Below, in pieces: positions 40,279 through 49,445 of a DNA stretch of 64,000 nt. The stretch lies in assembly GCA_025504975.1 (NCBI GenBank), contig JANUWI010000019.1, positions 496,001 through 560,000 of the forward strand. Direction: 5' to 3'. The position numbers and the translations under genes are program-made. The stretch's first letter is position 1, and each line of letters begins with the position of its first letter. Origin of the DNA: Plenodomus lindquistii. Its lineage: Eukaryota; Ascomycota; Dothideomycetes; Pleosporales; Leptosphaeriaceae. Under the pieces are notes generated by a model. The model was not told the origin of the DNA, did not search any database, and saw only the letters and a program-made list of their open reading frames with translations.

Positions 40279-41850
40279 ATGATGATATCCTCCATCAGGC
40301 CTGCCACTTCTGCGGCCGCCACCATCCGCTCTGCAGCTTCTCTCGCCAGACTTCCTCGACGACAGACTTGCAACTTTGCAACCAGGTGTTTAGTGTCCCA
40401 AGCTGTTGCGAAATCGGCCCCCTACTCCAACACTCGACGAGCTACCGCAATCACCTCACCAGCGACCAGCTTCGACTCCCAGATCCCACAGCGCAGGATG
40501 GCATCCACTACCGGCATCAAGAAGATCAAGGTCGTCAATCCCGTCGTGGAGCTCGACGGAGATGAGATGACCAGGATCATCTGGCAGGTCATCAAGGACA
40601 AGGTACGAGAGAACGTGGGAATGGGTCCAAGGCACATGCTCACAAGCGCAGTTCATCCACCCATACCTCGACATTGACCTCAAGTACTACGATCTTGGCC
40701 TGGAGTACCGCGATGAGACCAACGACCAGGTCACCATTGATGCAGCCGAGGCAATCCAGAAGTACTCTGTCGGTGTCAAGTGCGCCACCATCACACCCGA
40801 TGAGCAGCGAGTGGAGGAGTTCAAGCTCAAGAAGATGTGGCTGTCGCCCAACGGCACCATCCGCAACCACCTGTACGTTCAAGACACGACTTCTGGCATG
40901 AGACTGCAGCTAACAAGATGCCCAGTGGAGGAACCGTCTTCCGCGCACCCATCGTTATCCCCCGCATTCCTCGTCTGGTGCCCAGCTGGAAACAGCCCAT
41001 CATCATTGGCCGCCACGCTTTCGGAGACCAATATCGGGCCAAGGACCGCGTTATCCCCGGCGAGGGTACTCTCGAGATGGTCTTCACACCCAAGGGAGGA
41101 AAGCCAGAGGTCATCAAGGTCTACGACTATCCCGCGGAGGGAGGCGTCGCCCAGACCCAGTACAACACCACCGAGTCCATCTCTGGCTTCGCCCACGCTT
41201 CGTTCAAGATGGCGCTTGACAAGAAGCTGCCATTGTACATGAGCACCAAGAACACCATCTTGAAGGCATATGACGGAAAATTCAAGGACGTGTTCCAGGA
41301 GATTTACGACTCCCAATACAAGAAGGACTTCGACGCCGCCGGTATCTGGTACGAGCACCGTTTGATCGACGACATGGTTGCGCAAATGATCAAGAGCGAG
41401 GGCGGCTACATTATCGCCATGAAGAACTACGATGGAGATGTCCAGTCCGACATCGTTGCGCAAGGTTTCGGATCCCTCGGCTTGATGACTTCAGTGCTCA
41501 TCACTCCCGATGGCAAGACCTTCGAGGCCGAGGCTGCCCACGGAACCGTCACCCGCCATTACCGTGAGCACCAGAAGGGTAACGAGACCTCCACCAACCC
41601 GATTGCTTCCATCTACGCATGGTCGCAAGGTCTTGCCAAGCGCGGAGAGCTTGACGGTACGCCCGAGCTCGTCGTCTTCGCTGAGCAGCTGGAAAAGGCT
41701 TGCGTGGACACCGTTGACATTGACGGTATAATGACTAAGGATCTCGCGCTTGCGTGCGGAAAGAAGGACCGAGGCAGCTGGGTCACCACAAACGAATACC
41801 TCGATGCTGTTGAGAGGAGGTTGAAGGCAAGCCTGAAGGAAAAGCTATAG
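40279..41850 (+). CDS. NADP-dependent isocitrate dehydrogenase, mitochondrial form, 489 aa (three exons)
   Basis: Exons 40279-40602, 40652-40872 and 40926-41850 give 490 codons. The introns are 49 and 53 nt. The core begins IKKIKVVNPVVELDGDEMTR and includes the substrate Ser loop (SPNGTIRN), the motif NYDGDVQSDIVAQGFGSLGL and the NADP-binding AAHGTVTRHYR, all intact. It converts isocitrate to 2-oxoglutarate with NADPH production. The first 72 residues are Ala/Arg/Ser-rich and lack acidic residues, as in a mitochondrial targeting sequence. An internal Met at 40498 (MASTTGIKK) lies exactly at the start of the conserved domain, so initiation there would give a cytosolic or peroxisomal form. Known fungal IDP genes use such dual forms. 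The C-terminus KEKL is not a canonical peroxisomal tripeptide. An AATAAA lies 25 nt after the stop. Confidence 0.96.
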
Positions 41851-41874
41851 GCGTACAACTTGTTGCATTGAATG

Positions 41875-41880
41875 AATAAA
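41875..41880 (+). terminator. AATAAA polyadenylation-like signal after the IDP gene
   Basis: AATAAA lies 25 nt downstream of the isocitrate dehydrogenase stop codon. It is the only canonical hexamer at this spot. Fungal 3' processing does not strictly require it. Confidence 0.4.
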
Positions 41881-42287
41881 TATAGCATAAGCGGCAAAAG
41901 CAACTTTGTAGCATCTGTCCCATGTCCGTGGCGTTTTGCTTACTTCTATCTAGAGAGGAAATTTGAAGAAGCTCGTCCCCATCCGATGCACAGACATGGG
42001 TGGAGATCGTTGGCCTGTGCAGTATATCGAAACCCGAGCTTCCTCGTCCGTAAAGATTGAAGACATACTTGATGTTCCTCCAGAATGCGACAGCTCGTGC
42101 ACCGTTATCTCATGTCTCACAACGTCATGCACGTCGGGTGAAGTTGTGGAACTGTTTGTTACACACGTCGTTGCAAACAAAAAGTTGCGACTTCTGATTT
42201 TGTGTCTTCCGGCGTACTAACATTCATCCCATGATCATATTTGGCCCCTAGAGCGGCCTCTGATCGTCGCGGCCCAAGTCGGATCAC
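41881..42287. other. Intergenic region between IDP and disordered-protein gene
   Basis: About 400 nt. An 85-codon frame at 41963-42220 has no domain-like content and is not accepted. Presumed promoter of the gene at 42288. Confidence 0.4.
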
Positions 42288-45185
42288 ATGACAGCTACTT
42301 TCACTCACGACCAAACGCACGCAAGCGACATGTGCGACGCCATTGGCTCGCCCCCTAGGGCGTTTCCCTTACCAACCGATGAGGCTCATACAGTACCCAA
42401 AGACAATACCTATCCACATTGCACTCCACCCTCCTCACCTAGCAAACAACCGCGACCCTCAACCCCAAGATCCACACCACTGCATCGGCGGTTCCTGAAG
42501 GAAGTTTCCATGTCGCCAGCGTCGCCTGCGACACCAGCGACACCCCCACGCACCCCAAGTCGCAATCAACGAGACACGCCCAGCAAGAATGCAGACAGTC
42601 CTACCAAAGTACGCGCCACACCTGTCAAGCATTCTGGGAGCCCGGCGAAATTGGAAATCGGCCAAAACGGGTTCTACTTCTCCATGGAAATTCCGATGAG
42701 TAAGATCACGCCCAAGAAGCAGGCGTCGCCTCAGAAAGGCTCGCAGGCAGGGACTCCGACCAGACGCACGCCTAGCCCCCTGAAGAATGAGACTCCAGTC
42801 AAGCGGAACCCTGCTAAGGCGCTATTTGGGACACCTGCGGGAAAGGGTATTGATGCTGTAGGGAATCGAGTGTTTGCACCCATGGAGAGGAGCGTCGAAG
42901 ATGCAGGGCTAGGTTGGACGCTGGTCGACGTCCATGACGAAGGAGCAGGAGATTTGATGTCTGCGCCCCTCGCGCCACTTCGCGTCCCACCGGATTGTCT
43001 GTCGAACATTATTGAGCCAGACGTTGATGGTGTTAACATACAGGCTTCATCTGATACGACTTCACATCAGACGCAGTCGCGGCCAAGCAGTGCTCATTCG
43101 GCAAAAGATTCACGGCCCGAAACCATTGGTCACATGATGGCGCGACTTACTTCCGGAACCTTCAAGACTTACGAATGGGCCAAAGCGCATCGCGTTGATC
43201 CCATCAAGTCGCCTGCACCAACACCGCTGCGGAGAGCATCGCAGAAGCTGTACTCTGAAGCACCGCCTGGTTTCGCGAAGCTGAACGCGGGAGAGCACAC
43301 GATGGTGGCCCGTGAGCCGACGAAGGCAACTGGGAAGGGACCTCCAGCCTTGGCGCCAAACCTGCAGCCATTAGGTGGGAGGTACTTTGATGAGAGCAAA
43401 CGCGTCAAGAGTCCGGATGTGAAGATGAAAAACGCGAGGGCGACTCACACGATGAATCCCGCCGGCACCAAGATCAAGCCCAAGAAAACACTACCACTCA
43501 AAGGCGATACTACACTCCAACAGATGGCTAAGGCAGAGCCCTCACCCTACCCAGAACTACTCTTTCCTAGATCGGCCTCAGATCCCAAGCTAGAGATCGC
43601 CAAGCGCACGCCATCAAATCGCTCAGAAGACAAGCATGTGCAATGGCAAGGTCCGATTTTCTCGCCTTCGAGATCTAGATACCAGCCACTGAACTCACAT
43701 CGACGCGTTGGTACGGATCCGGAAGTATATCTTGCTATGCAGAAAGATATGGCATCGATGGGTAAGAGCTTGCGTCGCTCCATTGGCTCAGTGCTCTCAT
43801 CTAGTCAACCAAACATGAACGAGCTACCGCCCATGTCAAACACAATCTTTGAGCGCGATCTTGGAGCACAGAAACCGAACGTCACACCAGCATCCACGAC
43901 TCGGGAACGGCTCACAAGGTGGAACTCCGATACGCCAGCTGTGCGTACACCGCGATTGGACGTCATGAAAGGTGTGAAGCAACGAGCTGCTACTTTGACA
44001 AATCCCAGCGTACCGATGTGGAAGCAGAGTGGGGACCAGCCAGCTCGGATGCTGCGTGAGAAGATAGTGTTCACCGCGAAAGAAGGGGCGGGGGTCGTGT
44101 CGCCGAAGGGGAAAGCGGCTGTTCCAGTAACTCCACGGGCGCATGTCAAAGCAGTGTCAAAAAAGCTCCCATCGAAAACGCCAACGACTCCAACAACCAC
44201 ACCGCGTCGACAACCACGGACGGCAATACCTGCTACCAATCCTGCATGCCCAGCCTTTGGAACTCCTGCAAAGAAACCTACACCAGCTGTTGCGCCTCCA
44301 AAAAGCAAGCCTGTCATGCCTGCGACGCCTCGCACTGCCACAAAGCCCAGAGTGCCTCACACCCCAATTACCCGCCCAACACCATCCACAAAACCCCCAG
44401 CCTCATCCCGGAAGCTCATCGCGAAGACTCCAAACCCCCCGCTATCACGGAAGCTGCCCAAGCCCGCAACACCACCTCCCTACGATCCCGCAGATCCGCG
44501 GCCATACGAGGAGAAATTTGCAAGTGCAGCAGTCATAGCAGAACGCGTAACGCAGTGGCATAGCGAGGAGCGGGAGAAATCTGTCGCCGCTGCTCGCCTG
44601 CCGAGCAAGATACCCAGCAAGGGTTCTGGCAGGATTGTATCCAAGGGTGTGAAGGATGTAATAGCCGCGATTGAAGAGTCATGCACTCCACCAACTTCAC
44701 CAAACAAACAGCCCACGCGCAGTGCATCACCAACGAAACTCCCCATCCGCGCTGCATCACCAACCAAACTTCCCATCCGCGCCGCCTCCCCCGCCAAACC
44801 CAGCGCTAGCACACTCCCCAAAACTCAACACCAAACACCAGCTAAACCCAAACCCACAACCACACGCCTCCCACCCCGCACCCCAGCAACCATCCCACCG
44901 CGTACCCCCCTTCCAACTAAATCCAAACCACCAACAATAACAACAACGACATCATCGAAATTCACCCCCCACACCCCCCTCCACACCCCCCTCCACGCCC
45001 CAGGCTCCCGCATCGCAGTCCTAGACCGCAACGCGTTTCGCACGCCGAGTAAAGCCATACAAAGCAGTTTGGACCGCGCGATTGATGAGAAGATTAGGGA
45101 GGACGCGAGGGCGGGGAGGGAGGTTACGATTGGGGGGCAAAGGGTGGGGGAGTTGCTTGGGTGGATGGGTGGGGGTGGGGCGTAG
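42288..45185 (+). CDS. TP/SP-rich intrinsically disordered protein, 965 aa
   Basis: A single intronless frame from ATG 42288. The chain is rich in Thr-Pro and Ser-Pro motifs (ATPATPPRTPS, TPTRRTPSPLK) throughout, typical of a substrate of proline-directed kinases such as CDK or MAPK. Short repeats SPTKLPIRAA occur in tandem around residues 810-835. Two more ordered islands are visible: around 185-215 (GNRVFAPMERSVEDAGLGWTL) and at the C-terminus (DRAIDEKIREDARAG, then IGGQRVGELLGWM). The net charge is strongly basic. No family can be named. A cell-cycle or cytoskeleton-associated role is possible from composition alone. The 3' end grades into a G-rich untranslated region. Confidence 0.75.
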   Translation: MTATFTHDQTHASDMCDAIGSPPRAFPLPTDEAHTVPKDNTYPHCTPPSSPSKQPRPSTPRSTPLHRRFLKEVSMSPASPATPATPPRTPSRNQRDTPSKNADSPTKVRATPVKHSGSPAKLEIGQNGFYFSMEIPMSKITPKKQASPQKGSQAGTPTRRTPSPLKNETPVKRNPAKALFGTPAGKGIDAVGNRVFAPMERSVEDAGLGWTLVDVHDEGAGDLMSAPLAPLRVPPDCLSNIIEPDVDGVNIQASSDTTSHQTQSRPSSAHSAKDSRPETIGHMMARLTSGTFKTYEWAKAHRVDPIKSPAPTPLRRASQKLYSEAPPGFAKLNAGEHTMVAREPTKATGKGPPALAPNLQPLGGRYFDESKRVKSPDVKMKNARATHTMNPAGTKIKPKKTLPLKGDTTLQQMAKAEPSPYPELLFPRSASDPKLEIAKRTPSNRSEDKHVQWQGPIFSPSRSRYQPLNSHRRVGTDPEVYLAMQKDMASMGKSLRRSIGSVLSSSQPNMNELPPMSNTIFERDLGAQKPNVTPASTTRERLTRWNSDTPAVRTPRLDVMKGVKQRAATLTNPSVPMWKQSGDQPARMLREKIVFTAKEGAGVVSPKGKAAVPVTPRAHVKAVSKKLPSKTPTTPTTTPRRQPRTAIPATNPACPAFGTPAKKPTPAVAPPKSKPVMPATPRTATKPRVPHTPITRPTPSTKPPASSRKLIAKTPNPPLSRKLPKPATPPPYDPADPRPYEEKFASAAVIAERVTQWHSEEREKSVAAARLPSKIPSKGSGRIVSKGVKDVIAAIEESCTPPTSPNKQPTRSASPTKLPIRAASPTKLPIRAASPAKPSASTLPKTQHQTPAKPKPTTTRLPPRTPATIPPRTPLPTKSKPPTITTTTSSKFTPHTPLHTPLHAPGSRIAVLDRNAFRTPSKAIQSSLDRAIDEKIREDARAGREVTIGGQRVGELLGWMGGGGA
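44735..44796 (+). repeat. Short coding repeat (SPTKLPIRAA-type units)
   Basis: A roughly 30-nt unit encoding Ser-Pro-Thr-Lys-Leu-Pro-Ile-Arg-Ala-Ala occurs twice in tandem, flanked by partial copies, inside the TP/SP-rich protein. It looks like a recent in-frame duplication. Confidence 0.7.
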
Positions 45186-46813
45186 GGTGGTTGGATGGTG
45201 AGGGATAGGGGAAATGGAGGGTAGGTGGGAGCAGGGTGAGGGAGGGATGGTGGGGGGAGAGGTGGGAGTGGAGAGGAGAGGTAGATGGGACTTGTGGGCG
45301 GGGTGTAGGAGAGTGAGAGGTTGGCTGGAGTAGGGAAGGGCGTCTTGTAAAGCATGGTGTGAGATGTATGGCGTGTACGTGTTTTTCTTTCTTCTCTTTT
45401 TGTTGATTGGGAGGGAGGAGATGCATGGTGTGAATTTCATGGCTTGTCTCTGCTTCTTTTCATTTGTTAGGAGTTCAGTAGCATGGAATGGAGTTTAGGT
45501 GGATTGAAAAGCATTAGTATATGGTACCAAGGTTGGCGTTGAGTAATCTTAATACCGACACTTTTCATGCTCCTTGTTTGCGATCCTTGATGACTTCCGT
45601 TGTAGCTCATGCTCATGGCTATAATACCAAGGCATCGACGGATTAAGACGATGGATGTATCGCCATGCGATTTGGACCGGGGCCTACTTGCTTTGCAGTG
45701 TCTGGTTGATAGTGTGTGGATATTTTCGTGTGTCTCTGCAGGTTTATAGAATACGAAAAGAGGCTTTTCTTAACGTATGGCGATCTCTCTTTGCAGCAGG
45801 TTTCTGGTCAGTGGCATTGGTGAGAGCGATTTATATCTCATATCCCAATGCCAGATCCAAAGATACGAAGCTCCAGTATTCCACAGTGATTTGGCGCGTT
45901 CAGGTCTTTAGATAGCTAGGTGTAGAGGCCAGAGGTTCCGGTTCGGCCCCCGAATAGTAGCAATTGATTTAGTTACAGGATTTCGGAGTTGAATGAGTGT
46001 GGATGCGATCTGCTCAGGGGTTCGAGTAGCTTGGGGTTCTCTTTCCAAGAATTCGCCATGACATGTATATTTTCGGCTAGCGCTGGGGGCGTGTGTGTGT
46101 GTGTAATTACAACGCTGCACTACCAGCAGTACTACTACCTATTGCCTATTATTAATTATTCCGTAGTTAGCAATTGTTTGCAGTACAGCAAGGCTTTAAT
46201 TGCGCATGCATGCATGCATGTGTGTTATGTGTGCCTTGCTCCCCTTATACATTAATCGTAGTTGTTAGTAATGAGGTGGAGCTTTAATAATAAGAGACAG
46301 GTTTAATGTAAGTGTTCTTCGCACAGTTGCTAGCTTCAAATCCGTTGCTACATAGACGAAGTCGGGTGGAGCGTGCTCACATGCTTGCTCGCCGGTAGCA
46401 ATTCCAGAGAGGCTCTTAGCAGCAATAGGTTAATTAAGGGCTTGGATTGGGGCCGGACAAGCAACAACATATTCTCCTGTCCGCTTTGACGTCTTTCGCA
46501 ATGTTATTCTGGTTCGGATGCTTTGGGACGACTCATCGGTTCCTGAGCTTCGAAAATTTGGTTCGGTCCAGGCTAACCTAACCTAGTAACCACCAAACCT
46601 ACCGTTGCGAGTATCACCCAAGGTTCAGCAGTATTGGCTCCTATATTGCCTATTCTTAGCGAGCTGCGACATTAAATATAACCTGCACCGCCCTACACCT
46701 CCTGCACTGCTGCACTGGTATTTGGCCCCCTCTTAGCACTTCTATACCACAGCTTAGACAACGATACTTCACATCCGCCTTGCGTTCTTAACGATACTAT
46801 TCAGTCTTTCAAT
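45186..46813. other. Intergenic region with A/T-rich tract and simple repeats
   Basis: About 1.6 kb. It starts with a G-rich 3' region (to about 45430) and becomes A/T-rich around 46090-46320, with a (GT)n tract near 46089-46104 and a (GCAT)4-like block at 46203-46220. No gene is supported. The last 100 nt are pyrimidine-rich and leader-like before 46814. Confidence 0.45.
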
Positions 46814-47689
46814 ATGACGTCAGCCACAGGACATCCCTTTCGATTTCTAGATCTACCTGCAGAACTACGTTGCCGCGTGTACGAATATATCGAATTCTCT
46901 AGTACTTGGCACACCCTAGACAGAACACAAGCCCTTATCAACACGAGAGACTGGCCAATTCCTCCTAGAGCCCAGGTCTACGACTCTCGTGTGACCCTTA
47001 TTCAACCACACACTCCACTCGCGATCGATATCCTAGTAACTTGTCACCTCATCAACAAAGAGGCCCGTCCAATTCTCAAACGCAAGGTAGAGCACTGCAG
47101 AGCTCAGCCTGTACGATATCTTGTAGATTACAGTGCAGCATGGGCAATTGTTGCAGGTTCGAGTGCTTTGAGAAGCTGCCTCGGCGTAGCGGACTGGTGG
47201 CCCTTTAGAAGACGCGAAAATCGAGCGGTTAGGTCCTTTCTTCAGACTTGCGCCCTTTCCCTCTCTCGAACGCGTCAAACACAGGACGGAACACAGAACG
47301 GAACACAGGATGAAATCCGGAACGATACACAGGACGGAACACTGAATGGAACACAGAACGGCTCTCGAGGCATACGAACTATCGAAATAACGATAACCCA
47401 CAAAAGCGAGATTGTGTATGGCAGGGAGCTCATGGACACCATGATATGGCTTAGTGCGCTTGATTACTACAGTCCAAATCGACTAGTATTTATATACAAG
47501 TCTCCGCTTCCCAAAATATCAACGCTCCCCACTACGCAGATGATCGATTCCAATGTCTTTGAGGAGCAGTTACTACAAAACATTCCGAGAGAACCAGGTA
47601 ATATTGATCAGGCTAGCCCAGGGGTTTTCGTGAGGCCACTTAGAGAAGAAGCTTTTGGAACGCATGTAGCGGGCTTGGAGTTTTACTAG
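46814..47689 (+). CDS. F-box-like protein with an internal minisatellite-encoded repeat, 291 aa
   Basis: An intronless frame from ATG 46814. Residues 8-28 (PFRFLDLPAELRCRVYEYIEF) form the LPxELRxxIYxY signature of fungal F-box/2EXR-type proteins. The next 120 residues continue this family's usual layout, with ATCHLINKEA-like and HP-type segments (LVTCHLINKEARPIL). At residues 156-183 a 12-nt repeat encodes DGTQNGTQDEIRNDTQDGTLNGTQNG in register. Similar proteins do not normally need such an insert, so it is likely a lineage-specific expansion. The function is probably substrate recognition or protein interaction; the partners are unknown. Neighbouring sequence to the right is transposon debris, so the gene may sit in a fast-evolving compartment. 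Confidence 0.68.
   Translation: MTSATGHPFRFLDLPAELRCRVYEYIEFSSTWHTLDRTQALINTRDWPIPPRAQVYDSRVTLIQPHTPLAIDILVTCHLINKEARPILKRKVEHCRAQPVRYLVDYSAAWAIVAGSSALRSCLGVADWWPFRRRENRAVRSFLQTCALSLSRTRQTQDGTQNGTQDEIRNDTQDGTLNGTQNGSRGIRTIEITITHKSEIVYGRELMDTMIWLSALDYYSPNRLVFIYKSPLPKISTLPTTQMIDSNVFEEQLLQNIPREPGNIDQASPGVFVRPLREEAFGTHVAGLEFY
47279..47362 (+). repeat. 12-nt coding minisatellite, seven units
   Basis: Seven consecutive 12-nt units of consensus ACACAGGACGGA, with point differences between them. The phase keeps the reading frame of the F-box-like gene and encodes a T-Q-D/N-G tetrapeptide repeat. Confidence 0.9.
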
Positions 47690-48079
47690 AGGCCGGCAGA
47701 GTGTATCTCATTGTTTGTAGCATCCTAGCTCATCTTAAATGAAGGCCATCCCGCAGCGTCATTAGTAATAAAGGATTCCGACAACGATTGGCCAAGTAGG
47801 TTGTGCATGGCTTGCATCCGCAGGGTAGAAGCAGCCGGTTATTGATGGCAAAACGGTGCCCGTGCGCGAGGCCCTTCCTACCGTGTTCGTGCGCGCGATG
47901 CGCGCAACCATCACAACACAACAATCCTCATAACTGATTAACTCCACACCACGATGCGACTGAGCGAAGCCCTTGTAGAGGTATCATGCTTGGTACCTTG
48001 TAAACGAATTCCCTAGACACAGCTAGCAAAAAACATGGTGTTGTAAGCTCAACGTTGACGCGAAGATACTGCTAAGACG
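47690..48079. other. Spacer before the transposase relic
   Basis: About 390 nt without coding content, including a short GCGCGATGCGCGC palindrome-like sequence near 47892-47905. It may be part of the degraded transposon. Confidence 0.35.
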
Positions 48080-48760
48080 TGTTCACATGAAGACCAGTCA
48101 CCAGGCCATGACACAGCACAAGCTCACCCCACAACAGAAGAGAGAGAGCTTGTAAAGTATATAGATGAGTTAACAGGACGTCGATTATCACCTACACGAG
48201 ATATGATCTAAAATTTTGCATTGTCAATCTCTCAAAATCTAGTCTCTGATAGCTGGGTTACTCGAGACAACCTCACACCTCAACAGATCAAAGCTATGGA
48301 CGCCAATCACTATGCCGACTCCTATACGAAATAAAAGCTCTACTTCAACCTACTGTAGTTAAATCACCGAGTACTCTATTGAGAGTCGCTAAACATACAA
48401 TATGGATGAGAAGAGCTTCATGATTGGAGTGGCGGGTAGATCAAAACAGGTGTTCAGCAGGAGGAATTAGGAGAAGGGGGAGGTCAACAAAGTTCTCCAA
48501 GATGGTCATAGAGAGTGGACTACACTCCTGGCATATACTCATGCCGATGAGAGTGCTCTGCCACCGAGCCTCATCTATCCAGCCGCTGGAGAGGACGTAC
48601 AATCGAGCTGGGTTAAGAGTATAGAGCCAGGAAAGCACTCAGTTTGCTTTATTACGTCACCCTCTGGATAGACAAATAACGAAGTTGGCCTTGCCTGGCT
48701 TAAGCAACTCAAGGGAAAGGAGCGGAAGGGTCAAATCGCGACTTGAAAGCGAGACCGCAC
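48080..48760 (+). mobile_element. Degenerate pogo/Fot1-type DDE transposase remnant
   Basis: Read on the plus strand through several frames, the pieces follow the order of a pogo/Fot1 transposase: ELVKYIDELTGRRLSPTRDMI and NFALSISQNLVSDSWVTR (CENP-B-type DNA-binding region), LTPQQIKAMDANHY, then NMDEKSFMIGVAGRSKQVFSRR, which is the first Asp block of the DDE domain, and further on LAYTHADESALPPSLIYPA and GLAWLKQLKGK. Stops (for example in RDMI-stop-NFAL) and frameshifts interrupt it. The C-terminal DDE part is missing or unrecognisable. Terminal inverted repeats were not identified with confidence. The element is inactive. Confidence 0.72.
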
Positions 48761-49445
48761 AGAAGCCTATTTCATAGAACTGCCACGGCACAATCTAGGA
48801 GCGGCCTGACTAACTTACTAACTTACTAATTTAGTGGCAATCAACCTGAACTGAGCATGTGGCCGCTTTTTGGGCACTGTACGTAAAAGTGTTAGAAAAG
48901 ATGACTAAGCGAGTTTTTACAAACGGGTGCCTAGATCCTGCGCACAAAGGCCGTCAATTCCAGCGGCATTCTCCTGGACAATTGTAGGCGCTATTGAAAG
49001 GAGGTACTTGCCTTACTGGCGAATCCCCGCTGTTGTATGTTTTTGACGATTTTTTGGACCTGGAGGGGACTTCGGCGTCATCTCTCTCATCTATTAGTTC
49101 AGGGATCTATGCGATTGTGCGGGAGAAATGGCAGGGGGTTTGGAGATATAGGTACGTAAGTCTGTCGATGCAGAATAGCATTCACTTGCGCGCCACGGGG
49201 TATTTCAAGACTAACCCTCTAATAAGATTGCAAGAACATTGGCTGGATAATGAATTGAAGGGTTTTGAAATGTGAGGGAGAGGTGGGAGGACCTGCATAG
49301 GCACTAAGCCCAAATGTGGCACCACGCGCGGGGTCGTCGCTATTGCAAGGCACATACGTGTACGCCGCTCTCAAGGCGAGTCTTCATTCACAGAAATTGT
49401 CTTCAACGGCTCTAAGAGGCAACTGTTAGAGGGACATCAATCACG
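48761..49445. other. Spacer between transposase relic and HET gene
   Basis: About 690 nt. It contains repeated ACTTACTAA-like triplets near 48815-48835 and copy A of a 31-nt direct repeat (49015-49045). The short ORF at 48994-49275 is not supported as a gene. Confidence 0.4.
49015..49045 (+). repeat. 31-nt direct repeat, copy A (left of HET gene)
   Basis: This matches copy B at 52086-52116 at 30 of 31 positions (one C/T difference). Together the copies bracket about 3.07 kb containing the first HET gene. Confidence 0.85.

Noticed and set aside
41963..42220. 85-codon plus-strand frame after the IDP gene
   Set aside because: Short, no motif, no neighbour context, and located in what should be a 3'/promoter region.
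46203..46220. GCAT repeat as a possible regulatory array
   Set aside because: Only about four units and no neighbouring structure. It is listed simply as sequence content of the intergenic region.
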